Origin: CAWDMN01 sp963803155
GTDB taxonomy: Bacteria; Acidobacteriota; Terriglobia; Versatilivoradales; Versatilivoraceae
Reading direction: 5' to 3'
Length of the DNA: 64,000 nucleotides
NCBI GenBank assembly: GCA_963803155.1
Contig: CAWDMN010000087.1
Span: 1 to 64,000 of the forward strand
The notes under the pieces are model-generated. The model saw nothing but the letters and a program-made list of their open reading frames with translations, was not told the origin of the DNA and made no database searches. Each line of letters opens with the position of its first letter. Position 1 is the stretch's first letter. The translations under genes and the position numbers were made by a program. This document shows, one piece after another, positions 18,222 to 28,917 of this stretch.

Positions 18222-18974
18222 ATAGCCTGCGAACTAGGCAATTCACACTGAAGAACAAGGGTTTTTCTTCATTTCAAGAATTATTCATAAGGTATGATAA
18301 ACATCATCCTTTTTTCATACTGGATTTAATCTTGACTCCAGGCATCCAACCTGTGTAAATTGGCTTTTTTGTTAAGTGGCTTGGTTTAAAATTCCCGCCG
18401 GCAAAACCTTTAAGGGTTACATTTGATCATTGAATTTCTCCCAATTTACTCTAAATCATCATCGGGCGCTCTCCTACCAGCCCCCCCAGTATCTGAGAAA
18501 GGCTGGCTATCGGTTCTGATGGACCTGTCATGGAAAAAAGATTTCCTTGCCTGTCCTATTTCATCGCGGCGAGATGATGCAGTCTGGAAAAGGATAAAAA
18601 TCGCTTGCCGGCCGTTGAACTGGATTTTTCCCAAAGACCAATGTCACGGGGGAAAGAGAAGACGGTTGATTGGAAAAATTACCCGTCAAATGAATCGTTT
18701 GGGAAACAATCCGTGCCCCATTTCCAAGAATTTTCCCCTTCGGAATCAATAAAATGCAGCGTCGGGAAATGCCTTGGTCATCCCCCTGCAAGTACCACAG
18801 CTTCGCAGCAGTGTGGGGTTTGCGGAATATTGTGGCCAGAAACTAAGGACAATCATCAGTCGATGTGAGCTTCTAAAGAGTTTGGGAGATGCTTGATCCC
18901 AATTATTCACCAAGATCTTTGTTAAAATCGCATTCCTGGCAAAACAAGCGATCAGCCTAATTAAAAGGAGTGCG
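18222..18974. other. Gene-free region upstream of the PKS
   Basis: About 750 bp with no recognisable coding sequence; the one longer frame (18423-18752) lacks family motifs and a plausible ribosome site. The promoter of the PKS cassette should be here. AAAGGAG at 18964-18970, four bases before the GTG at 18975, is the ribosome site that decides the PKS start. Confidence 0.5.
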
Positions 18975-21900
18975 GTGGAGAATGACGTGACTCAGACTTT
19001 ACATAATCCACTGGCAGTGGTGGGGATGGCCTGCAGGCTTCCGGGGGGAATCAATTCTCCCCATGATTTCTGGGAAATCTTGACGAGCGGCCGTGAGACA
19101 ATTGGCAATTTGCCTTCCGATCGGTGGGATTTAAATTCCTGGCTTCATACCGATCCTTCCAAGCCAGGCAAGTCTTATGCAACCAGGGGAGGCTTCCTGG
19201 AGGGAATCGATCAATTCGACGCGGCATTTTTCGGCATCTCTCCGCGCGAAGCCAGCCACATGGACCCCCAGCAGCGGCTCCTTTTGGAAATGACGTGGGA
19301 CGCCTTGGAAGACGCGGGGCAATCGGCAAAGGCATTGGCGGGTTCCGACACAGCGGTTTTCGTTGGAATCTCCGCGATCGATTATCAGCATTTGCAGTTT
19401 CTGGATCCTGAATCTGCCAACGCGTACAGCAATCCAGGCAGCAGCAACAGCATTGCAGCCAATCGTATTTCTTACGTCTTCGATTTCCACGGTCCAAGCA
19501 TAGCTTTAGACACTGCCTGCTCTTCCTCCCTCGTAGCCCTGCATCTCGCCTGTGGGACTTTGTGGAATGGCCAATCGCCACTGGCCATCGTGGGCGGGGT
19601 GAACGTATTGCTCTCCCCTTTCCCCTGGGTGGGCTTTAGCAAGGCTTCCATGCTGTCTCCCACCGGCCGTTGTCTGGCCTTCGATGCCAACGCGAATGGA
19701 TATGTGCGTTCAGAAGGAGGCGGGGTATTAGTTCTAAAGCCGCTCGATGCCGCGATTCGGGATCGTGATCCAATTCGCGCTCTAATCATGGCAAGTGGAA
19801 CGAACTGCGATGGACGCACTCGCGGCATGTTGTTGCCAAGCGCGGCAGCGCAGGAAACCTTGTTGCACAAGGTATATTCGAGCGCTCAAATTCAAGGCAG
19901 AGATGTTTGCTATGTCGAAGCTCACGGGACCGGAACGGCAGTTGGCGATCCAATCGAATGTTCCGCTCTCAGCGGCGCCTTGAGCCAGGATCGAAAAGAT
20001 CAGCTTCTTATTGGATCCGTAAAGACCAATATTGGTCATTTGGAACCTGCGGCGGGAATTGCGGGAGCCATCAAGGTCATCCTCTCAATGCAGCACCGTC
20101 AATTGCCCCCTAGTCTGCATTTCAATGCTCCAAATCCCGCCATCGATCTAGAGGCGAAAAAGCTAAGAGTTGTAACACAATTAACGTCGCTCAAAGACCA
20201 TCCAGCGCCCCTCCGGATGGGAGTGAATTCCTTTGGATTTGGAGGAGCCAACGCGCACGTCGTTTTCCAAGAATATGATGGCCACTCAACGGAAATCTCA
20301 GGTCCACCTCAGGACCCTCCGCTTCCCATGCCGCTGTATATTTCCGCGCACGGCGAAGAGCCATTGAAATCCCTGGCCGAAAAATATTGTCAGCGGCTAT
20401 CCAGCCCGATGGAAGACAGCCTCTATAACCTTTGCTACACAGCCGCTTTGCGCCGAGCTCATCATTCCCATCGACTGGCCGTCTTCGGCAGGACAAAGGA
20501 AGAAATGGCTGGGCATTTATCCAATTATGTCGAGCAGCGTGAAAGCCCATTTGTCGTGGGCGATAGAATTCTCCAGCACTCTGCTGGCCCCGTTTTCGTT
20601 TTTTCAGGGAATGGTTCTCAATGGGAAGGAATGGGCAGTGAGCTTATGGGCGGATGGCCTCTTTTTCGTGAGGCAATTCAACGTATTGATGCCTACTTTG
20701 AACCCATGGCAGGATGGTCAATCTTCCGGCTTTTGTCGGATCGCAGCCCTGCCGGGGTGATGTCTCGCACAGAATATGCCCAGCCGGCCTTGTTTGCCGT
20801 TCAAGTCGCCCTTGCTGAGTTGCTCAACCATTATGGAATTTCCCCAGTGGCTGTTCTCGGCCACAGCGTAGGCGAAGTGGCCGCGGCCTATGTTGCCGGA
20901 ATTTTTACTTTAGAACAGTCTGTCCGGGTGATTTTTGAACGGAGCCGGGCCCAAGCTCAAACTGCCGGGTTGGGGAAAATGGCGGCTTGCGGATTATCCG
21001 CCGAACAGGCCAAAGATGCCATTGCTCGATATAATCATCGTTTTGAACTTGCCGCCATCAATGCCTGCAATTCGGTTACACTCTCAGGAGAACCGGAGAT
21101 GCTCACCGCGCTTGGTGCGGAATTGGCCCCGGCTGGAACTTTCTTCCGCTTGCTCGACTTGGATTACGCGTTCCACAGCCGCGCCATGGATGAGATTCGG
21201 CAGGAATTGATAGACTCATTGGCTGGGCTTGCTCCCGGGTTCGCCAAAGTCCCATTGATCTCGACTACCCTAGGCAGCGCCGTTCAGGGACCAGAGCTTG
21301 GCGCTGAATACTGGTGGAAAAATGTGCGCCAGCCGGTGTTTTTTGGACCCGCGGTAGAACTCCTAATCGAGAATGGCAACACCGTCTTTATCGAAATTGG
21401 CCCTCACCCTGTGCTCGATTTCTACCTCCGCCAATCGTTCGACACAAAGAGTGTTTCAGGCCGTTCGATTCCGACTCTGCGAAAGGAGCAGGCGGAAAAA
21501 GCGGCCTTTTTGAATGCGGTCGGCCGGTGTTATACTAGCGGTTGTGAGATGAATTTGGGCGCTCTCTTTCCTGCCGCAGGCCATTGTGTGCCGCTGCCCG
21601 CCTACCCCTGGCAGAGGGAGCGTCACTGGAATGGAAGTGCTATCGGCCGGCCCCGGATCGCCCCGGATATCTACCAACATCCCCTGCTTGGATATCGAGT
21701 CCTTTCGGCGGATCCCCTCTGGGAAAACCTTCTCGACCCTTCCCACCACCGCTATTTGGCCGACCATCAGGTGCTGGGAGCCATTGTGCTTCCCGCCGCT
21801 GCCATGGTGGAGATGACACTGAAAGCGGCCGAATTTTTCCGCGGGACGAGCTTATGCCACATTGAGGATCTGAATATTCGCAGACCCCTGGTGCTGAATG

Positions 21901-24900
21901 AGACTGAACCCGTCCCCATTCAGTTTACGATCTGCGCTGAGGACGGCACTTTCCATCTCCGAGGCTGCCAGCGGGGAATCACCCCTAGTTGGACTCTTCA
22001 TGCGACTGGGAGAATATCCCCCCCCACGGAGGGAGATAGGCCGCCAGATGTGAATCTCGCTGAGTTGATATCCAGTTTTCGCGGGCACTTGGACGCCGAA
22101 TCGTTTTATGAAGAGTGTCACAACAAAGGTCTTCAATATGGTCCTGCCTTTCGTCGAGTTAAAGAAATTTGGCTGAGTCCAGGCCAAGCTCTAGCCCAAC
22201 TGAACAATGAAATCCGGCCTGATGAAGAGCCTTTTATCTTCCCTCCGACATTGTTGGATGCCTGTTTTCAGGCAATGGTCGCAGCCAGTTTTTCAAAGGA
22301 TGGCAGCCATCAGGACTCCCTTTACCTGCCTGCCCAACTGGGCCGCTTCCGAATTTTTTCTGCGGCCGCCGAAGCAGCATATTGTCATGTGATTTTGGAA
22401 TTGCGATCGGCCCGATCCCTGGTGTTCCATGTTGATATATATGATGCGCAGGGTCACGTAGTTGCCTCCATCGATCGGCTTAGGGCGCGCCGCATGGGAT
22501 TATCTTCTGCTTCCGCAACGATGCCCATGTTGGAATTAGCGGCGGAGAAACAGCCCAAAAAAAATGTTCCAAGCACATCGACCTCTGCCCGCACATTTGC
22601 TTTGCTGAAGCAAAAAATGACGGCGGGAGAAGAGAATTGGCTTGCCGAGTTGGGAACACGGCTCTCTGCCGCCGGACACTCCGTGGTCACTTTGGAGATG
22701 AATCCAACTTGTCCGCCGGATGGGCCTGCCAGCGACGTTCAGGGGAATCTCGACACTGAGAACTTTAAACGGGCTTTTGTCCGCCACGCCACCTCGGCAC
22801 TTCCCATTACCGATGTAGTGCATGGCTGGGGAATTGCCGATGGGCCGTATGATTCCTCGAAAATCCGGGAATCTGTTGAACATCAATGTCTCATAGCTTT
22901 GAGCCTGGTTCAGGGGATGCTGGATGCTAATCTTCCCTCGCTGCCGCGCCTGTGGTTTTTTACGCGGGAAGCCATGACGACGCCGGAGGGCAAAGCGGAA
23001 ATACGACCGGACCAGGCTGCTCTCTGGGGCTGGGCCCGCGTGCTGCCCCATGAAATCCCCCATCTGGATTGCCGATTAATTGATTTTCATGGATCTCTTC
23101 AGTCGAGTTCCTCGATGGACCTGCTCATTTCTGAATTAATCGAACCAGATGAGGAGGATGAGATTATCCTCTCCGACACTGGGCGCTGGGTTCACCGTCT
23201 CCGTCGAACGAGCCTGGCCGAGCGGCGCTTGGCAGAACAGGAGCCCGCTCGCGATGATCCTTATCGCGTCGTCCTCTCTCGTCCTGGGTCTCCAGATAAC
23301 CTTGTTTTGGACCGTTGCAGCCGTGTAGATCCGGAACCGGACCAGGTGGAGATCCGTGTCTCCGCCGTCGGGCTAAATTTTCACGACATGATGTGGATCA
23401 TGGGACTGCTGCCGGATGAAGCTGTCGAAACCGGATTTGCCGGTCCTACCCTGGGAATGGAATGCGCCGGAAGAGTCTTGCGCGTAGGGAGCGGAGTCAT
23501 CGACTTTCAACCGGGAGATGAAGTGATTGCTTTCGCTCCACAATGCCTCAGCGCCTTCCTCCTCGCCAACCAAGTGAATGTTTTTCCTAAACCGCCCGGC
23601 CTCAGTCTCGAAGCGGCTGCCACGCTTCCGATTGTATTTTCCACGGTAATTTATGCTCTCGAGAAACTTGGCCGTTTGCAGCGGGGGGAACGGGTGTTGA
23701 TTCACTCCGCATCCGGAGGAGTGGGCTTGGCGGCAGTCCAATATGCCAAGCACGTTGGAGCGGAAATTTACGCCACCGTGGGTACGGAGGAAAAACGTGA
23801 ATACCTGCGCTCTCTTGGTGTTCAGAATATTTTCAACTCACACACCTCCGATTTTGCTGACCAGATTCTAGCCGCGACCAACGGCGAGGGCGTGGATGTG
23901 GTTTTGAATAGTCTGGCGGGTGAGATGGTAGCGCTTTCGTTTTCAGTGCTGCGTCCTTTTGGCCGCTTTTTGGAGTTAGGCAAGCGAGATTTCTTCGAGT
24001 TTTCCCGCATGGGCATGGCGCCTTTCCGAAACAACCTCTCTTATTTTGGCATCGATCTAGATCAGGCTCTCGCCATGCGTCCTGAATTCGGACGGGAGGT
24101 TATGAGTCGGCTGATCGAGGGGATCCGCCAGGAGGAATTTCAGCCCCTTCCCTTTCAGCTGTTTCCCATTTCTCAAATCCGCGAAGCGTTTCGCTGCATG
24201 CAACAAGGGCGTCACATCGGTAAAATCGTGGTTTCTTTTGAGGACGCTGCCGTGCGTTTACCCCGGAAACGCAAAGGAGCTTTCCATGCCAGGGAAGACG
24301 GAACTTACTTAATCGCGGGGGGCTTGCGCGGCTTCGGATTAGAAACGGCCAGCTGGCTGGCAGACCACGGGGCGCGCCATTTGGTCCTGGCCAGCCGCAC
24401 TGGCGTCATCGATCCTGAGGCGGCGGAAATTGTCGATCGGATCAAGGAAACCGGCGCCCATGTGCTGACGGCCAAAGTGGATATCACAAAGGAGGATGAG
24501 CTTAGCGCCCTAATGAGCCAGATCAGTGCTGACATGCCTCCCTTGCTAGGGGTAATCATGGCTGCCATGGTGCTGGATGATGTACTGGCTCAGCACATGA
24601 CGCCTATACAGTTTTGGCGTGCGGCAGAACCCAAGATTTTCGGAGCGTGGAATCTGCATCGGCAAACGTTGGAAACCCCGCTGGATTTCTTCGTGATGTT
24701 TTCCTCTGCGACCACTATCCTTGGCAATCCGGGCCAGGCCAATTACGCCGCGGGGAACGCTTTTTTGGAAGCGTTGGCTCATTATCGCAGGACGAAGGGA
24801 TTGCCGGGAACGGCCATTTCCTGGGGGGCCATTTCAGAACGCCGGCTTTCTGGCACGGAACCAAACGGTGCTCGAAACGCTGAAAACGCGCATTGCTTTG

Positions 24901-25491
24901 CGCCCCATGACCGCAAAACAGGCATTGCAGAATCTGGGAGAGATTCTCACGCTGGATTGGGCAAACCCCATTCTGGCCGATTTGGACTGGAACGCACTTG
25001 GCCGCTCGCGCATTTCCCTGGTGCGCTCTCCCCGGTTTTCTCACTTGTTGGAACAGTTGAAAAATGAAGAAACCGTTGTCGCGGATGCGAGAGCCCAATT
25101 GGAGGGCCTGTCTGCGGAAGAAGCTCGGCTGTTTGTCTACAACCTGCTGGCCCAGCAGTTGGCAAACATCCTCCGGACCTCTCCGGCACGGCTGGAGCGT
25201 GACCGCCCCCTCACGGATTTGGGCATCGATTCTTTAATGGTCGTCGAACTTTTGTCTGCCATTGAAGAGAAATTTCATGTGCAGTTTGGTTCCATGGAGA
25301 TTATGGGGACCAGCACGCTGGCCCAGATATCCGACCGTATCCTGGCTAAGATCGAAATTGGCAAGGGTGCCCAGCCGGTTTCGAGCGCCATTCCAGTGGA
25401 GCAGGAAGTGGATTCCCTTTCCGATCAGGCGGTCGACAAGTTGCTTGAGAATTTGCTTGCCCAAGAGGACAAGCCACAGGAGACCCTATAA
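18975..25491 (+). CDS. Highly reducing one-module type I polyketide synthase (frameshift in KR)
   Basis: All domains of one fully reducing module are present. KS (residues ~12-430) has Cys182 in DTACSSSL and His317 and His355 in AHGTGT and NIGHLE. AT (~540-850) has GHSVGE with Ser631, and YAFH at 731-734, closer to the malonyl form. DH (~890-1170) has H931xxxG935xxxxP940 and Asp1095. ER (~1430-1755) has HSASGGVGLAAVQYAK. KR (~1775 on) has the AGGLRGFG nucleotide loop and NYAAGN. ACP has LGIDSL with Ser at 25231. The first frame runs to a stop at 25067, but homology switches at ~24826-24845 to the +1 frame (AGFLARNQTVLETL onward), which ends at 25491. One surplus base, perhaps in the G6 run near 24826 or at 24841, would explain this. 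No thioesterase is present, so the chain is probably released by the next enzyme. Confidence 0.93.
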
Positions 25492-26849
25492 TGAGTGTAT
25501 CGAAGGAAATGATTGAGAGCATGTCGTCGGAACAGAAGCGCGAATTGGTCAAACGATTGATGAAGGAGCGGGCTGATGCAGCCGTAGCGGCGGCAGCCAA
25601 AACCCCCGCCGACGTTAGCAAGTCCGCGATTCCCTTGGCCGATTTGGATTTCAGCAAACACCCAGGCTATATCAAAGTGAAAACTCAACGGGAGATGGCG
25701 GAACGCTTCGGGGTGGAAATGCCCTATTTTAAGAAGTTGGAGGGAGTAGGCCGGAACAGAGCAAAAATCGAAGGCCGTGAGTATGAAAATTATGCGAGCA
25801 CAAATTATCTCGACTTGTGCGGACATCCCGAAGTTACACAAGCGGCCAAAGAAGCCCTCGATTGCTATGGAACCTCAGTCCAGTCCAGCCGGCTGGCTGG
25901 TGGAGAATGCCCACTCCACGGGGAGTTGGAGCGGGAATTGGCGGGAATTCTTTCCGTTGATGACTGTATCGTATTCTTGAGCGGTTTCATTACCAATGAA
26001 ACTTCCATCGGTTACCTGTTTGGCCCTAAGGACCTGATCCTCCACGATTCGCTGATGCACAACAGCGCCGTACAGGGTTGTCTGCTTTCCCATGCACAAC
26101 GAATGACATTTCCCCATAATGACTGGGCAACCCTCGACCGGTTGCTGACTGAAAATCGCCGCTCTTATGAACGGGCACTCGTCATTATTGAGGGTCTTTA
26201 TAGCATGGACGGAGATTTCCCCGACCTTCCGCGGTTTATCGAAGTAAAAAAGCGCCATAATGCCTATTTGATGGTCGATGAAGCGCATTCGATTGGCGTC
26301 CTGGGCGCGCGCGGCTTTGGAATCCAGGAGCATTTTCAAGTCGCGCCCAAAGACGTGGACATTTGGATGGGCAGTTTGAGCAATGCCATGGCCAGTTGTG
26401 GCGGATACATTGCCGGTTCCCATGAGCTGGTGGAAAACTTGCGATTTTCCGCGCCAGGCTTCATCTATACCGTGGGCTTGCCCCCAGCCAGCACCGCCGC
26501 AGCCATCGCGGCATTACGAATCATGAAGGCGGAACCGTGGCGCGTTTCCAAGCTTCATGAAAATGCCAGCCTCTTCCAAAAACTCTGCCAGGCGCAGGGA
26601 TTGAACACTGGCACCAGCCAAGGAATAAGCGTCATATCGGTCATCACCGGTTCTTCTTTGCTGGCTGTTCTGATGAGCAACCTTTTGTTTGAAAATGGAT
26701 ATAATGTCCAACCAGCAATTGCTCCAGCTGTCGAGGAACAAACTGCCCGGCTGCGGTTTTTTCTTTCCTGCGCCCACACCGAAGAACAAATCCGGCATGC
26801 CGTGGATGCGACCGTGCAACACATGAAAAAGCTCGGCGGACATCGATAA
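25491..26849 (+). CDS. Alpha-oxoamine synthase (serine palmitoyltransferase-like), catalytic Lys replaced by Asn
   Basis: Enzymes of this PLP family condense an acyl thioester with an amino acid with loss of CO2 (BioF, KBL, ALAS, SPT). The 452-residue protein has the family pattern: SSRLAGGECPLHGELE, His190 in MHNSAVQG (stacks on PLP), and DEAH with Asp263 and His266. The site that normally reads GTxSK(A/S)xxSxGGYIAG reads GSLSNAMASCGGYIAG, so the Schiff-base Lys is Asn298 (codon AAT at 26382). Eukaryotic LCB1, the non-catalytic SPT subunit, also has Asn there. The ATG overlaps the PKS stop codon as TAATG, with GGAGA upstream, so it is translationally coupled and probably takes the polyketide directly from the ACP. 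An N-terminal extension of ~60 residues precedes the conserved core. Either the enzyme is inactive or partnered, or the codon is a base error. Confidence 0.88.
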   Translation: MSVSKEMIESMSSEQKRELVKRLMKERADAAVAAAAKTPADVSKSAIPLADLDFSKHPGYIKVKTQREMAERFGVEMPYFKKLEGVGRNRAKIEGREYENYASTNYLDLCGHPEVTQAAKEALDCYGTSVQSSRLAGGECPLHGELERELAGILSVDDCIVFLSGFITNETSIGYLFGPKDLILHDSLMHNSAVQGCLLSHAQRMTFPHNDWATLDRLLTENRRSYERALVIIEGLYSMDGDFPDLPRFIEVKKRHNAYLMVDEAHSIGVLGARGFGIQEHFQVAPKDVDIWMGSLSNAMASCGGYIAGSHELVENLRFSAPGFIYTVGLPPASTAAAIAALRIMKAEPWRVSKLHENASLFQKLCQAQGLNTGTSQGISVISVITGSSLLAVLMSNLLFENGYNVQPAIAPAVEEQTARLRFFLSCAHTEEQIRHAVDATVQHMKKLGGHR

Positions 26850-26883
26850 TCCTCGCCCGAGTTGGCACAAAATTAAGGACCAT

Positions 26884-27741
26884 ATGAAATCGATGGATCA
26901 CAGCATCATCACCGGCGGATCCAGCGGTATTGGTTTGGCTCTTGCCCGTATGCTCGCCCGGCGTGGGCAACACATAACCATCGTTGGGCGCAGCGAGGCC
27001 AAACTGGAGGCCGCCAAAAAAGAGATTGAGGCCTGCCGGACCTCACCTGGGCAGAAAATTCTTACATTTTCCGCTGACGTTTCTTCCCAGGCCACAGTGG
27101 AAGAAATCATTGCCCAAGCAGTGTCATTGGCAGGCCCCCCGGATTTGCTCATCACATCTGCCGGAGCTGGAGGTGTAGTCAGCAGATTTGAAAATGTTCC
27201 CATTGAAGAGTTCGAAAAAGTGATGGCTGTCAATTATTTCGGTTCGCTCTTCGCCATTCGTGCGGTTTTACCCTGGATGCAAACCCGCCGACGAGGACAT
27301 ATCTGCCTCATTTCCTCTGCGGCAGGCTTGATTGGGATATATGGTTACAGCGTCTATGCTCCCACCAAATTTGCTTTGCTGGGTCTCGCCGAAACATTGC
27401 GTAGTGAATTGAAAAGAGACGGCATCCAGGTGACGATTGCCTACCCGCCTGATACTGACACTCCCATGCGCGAGGAGGAAATCCGCATGATGCTGCCAGA
27501 AACCAAGGCAATTGTGGATAGTGCTGGCGTCTGGAGTGCCGAAGCCGTGGCCCGTGCCGTATTAAATGGCATCGACAAACAATATTTTGAGGTTGCCATG
27601 GGCGCCGAAGTGAAATTCCTGCGGTGGTTTCGCGGGCTTTTTTCGCCAGTCATTCGATGGTATCTGGACCGGCTGATTGCGAGGGATTCTGGAAACCAAC
27701 ACTTTGCGGAGGGGGGGGGGAAGAGAAAGGCCGACCCCTAA
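26884..27741 (+). CDS. 3-ketodihydrosphingosine reductase-like SDR
   Basis: A 285-residue classical short-chain dehydrogenase. TGGSSGIG (residues 10-17) binds the nucleotide and R36 in VGRS suggests NADPH. The catalytic residues are Ser144/145 (LISSAAG), Tyr158 and Lys162 (YAPTK). The motif YPPDTDTP at 187-194 is the hallmark of 3-ketodihydrosphingosine reductases (KDSR/TSC10). The C-terminal stretch FLRWFRGLFSPVIRWYLDRLI looks membrane-associating, as in KDSR. It follows the oxoamine synthase by 34 bp with AAGGA before the ATG, so it should reduce the 3-keto group of that enzyme's product. A G10 run at 27711-27720 makes the last ~10 residues uncertain; nothing conserved is affected. Confidence 0.9.
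   Translation: MKSMDHSIITGGSSGIGLALARMLARRGQHITIVGRSEAKLEAAKKEIEACRTSPGQKILTFSADVSSQATVEEIIAQAVSLAGPPDLLITSAGAGGVVSRFENVPIEEFEKVMAVNYFGSLFAIRAVLPWMQTRRRGHICLISSAAGLIGIYGYSVYAPTKFALLGLAETLRSELKRDGIQVTIAYPPDTDTPMREEEIRMMLPETKAIVDSAGVWSAEAVARAVLNGIDKQYFEVAMGAEVKFLRWFRGLFSPVIRWYLDRLIARDSGNQHFAEGGGKRKADP
27711..27720. repeat. G10 homopolymer in the 3' end of the SDR gene
   Basis: Ten consecutive G residues lie 21 bp before the annotated stop. Slippage or a read error here would change the C-terminal tail and stop position only. Confidence 0.9.
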
Positions 27742-27911
27742 GGGGCAGCCGCACTGTGTCGCCTCTACTCCTCGCTCAAAGGGACAAATTTTATCTTCTT
27801 GGATTCTTCTGAGCGATTTTCCTTACGGGGAAAATCAGGGATGCATGCTCGTCCCCCGTCTCTCTGATTGCTTTGCCAAGGCGGCGGCAGCATCTTTGAG
27901 ACGAAGAATTT

Positions 27912-28613
27912 TCAAAGCGCTACTTGCATGCAACAATTCATCAGCGGAATAACTTCCTCAAAGATGGCCAACATAGCTTCAACTAGCTCCACTCCACGCG
28001 AACCTTTTACTTCCTGTTCGTCCATGGTGTAATAAACCTGAAATCCGCCCCAAAATTGCGGGGAAGCTTTTTCTAGAATCTGTTTGATCTTTTTCATCTC
28101 TGGGAAATTGCTTTTGGAGAATGTTTTCAGCCCTTCATCCCAAGCCCCCCCTGCAATGCAAAACTCTTCTTCGCAAACCAGCCGCTTTAGTTCCGCTTGC
28201 AATGGAGATTTCGATTTCAAACCAGCCAAAAGGCGGAACCAGTCCCAATCCGGCTGTAGCTGAGAATCCGGGTACTCTTGAGAGGCTTGAATCAATCCAC
28301 GTTCCACTTGCATTCCACACTTGAAGAGTTTATCTTCCCGATCGACCATGATGAATAATTTTGAGCAGCCAAAGCTTATATGACTCGAAATCGGCTTCGC
28401 CAGACGATTGGACCGGGTTAAAAATCCCAACCATTGCCAGTAGCTTCCGCGTCCGTATTTTTCTGTCACAAAGGGTTGCTTATGCCGGTCTTCCAGGGCC
28501 AATTTAAGGATCTTGCTGATTCTTTCATTTTCCTCCAGGTTCCCAACCCGAATCCCCCGCTGAAAATCAAGATACCCCGGACGAAATGCAGTGGCTGAAA
28601 GTGAAAAAGGCAT
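27912..28613 (-). CDS. Hypothetical protein
   Basis: I do not recognise this 233-residue protein. It is mixed in composition, has no signal peptide or membrane helix, and has several Cys residues (FGCSK, FKCGMQ, LVCEEEFCIAGG, MNCCMQ) without a regular metal-site spacing. Tryptophan-rich segments (YWQWLGFL, PDWDWFRLL) suggest a folded domain. It converges on the SDR gene and lies against the mosaic repeat block that begins just upstream of its start, so it has no clear operon partner. Confidence 0.55.
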   Translation of the reverse strand: MPFSLSATAFRPGYLDFQRGIRVGNLEENERISKILKLALEDRHKQPFVTEKYGRGSYWQWLGFLTRSNRLAKPISSHISFGCSKLFIMVDREDKLFKCGMQVERGLIQASQEYPDSQLQPDWDWFRLLAGLKSKSPLQAELKRLVCEEEFCIAGGAWDEGLKTFSKSNFPEMKKIKQILEKASPQFWGGFQVYYTMDEQEVKGSRGVELVEAMLAIFEEVIPLMNCCMQVAL

Positions 28614-28617
28614 AAGC

Positions 28618-28917
28618 GCTCCTCAGAAAATCGCCGTGTGGGAGGGCGAGGCTCCCGCCGAGCCGAGCGGAGGTTATACTTCATAGGTGGCTCGCCAGGA
28701 GGCTCGCCCTCCCTATCACACATTTTCATTGTCTTGTTGAGCCAGCCGTGCTGGCATGTGCAGCTCCCTAGAAAATAGCGTGGATGGAGGCGGGGTGCCC
28801 CCACCCTGCCGGGGATTGCCACGTTTGCTGAGACGGCCTGAGGGCAGGCCGCCTCCATCATTCCATTTTCGTCTTCTTGTTGAGCCAACCGCGATGGCTA
28901 GCGCGGCTCCGCGAAAG
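28618..28917. repeat. Mosaic intergenic repeat block, copy 1
   Basis: Two GC-rich inverted-repeat payloads alternate with a shared linker. 28650-28716 is bounded by GGGAGGGCGAGGCTC and CTCGCCCTCCC. 28781-28862 is bounded by TGGATGGAGGCGGGG and GGCCGCCTCCA. The linker (28722-28777, again 28862-28917) reads roughly ATTTTCATTGTCTTGTTGAG followed by a TGGCATG-like core and GCTCCCTAGAAAAT. The same modules recur near 42.5 and 47.5 kb. Confidence 0.75.

Noticed and set aside
18423..18752. Small protein upstream of the PKS
   Set aside because: No ribosome site, no family motif, and equally long frames exist on the other strand.
24721..25491. Separate gene encoding a stand-alone KR tail and ACP
   Set aside because: Its first ~40 residues are the shadow of the KR frame and homology is continuous across the frame change, so it is the 3' part of the PKS gene.
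25491..26849. Biotin synthesis gene bioF
   Set aside because: No other biotin gene is near, the gene is coupled to a PKS and followed by a KDSR-like reductase, and the catalytic Lys is absent.
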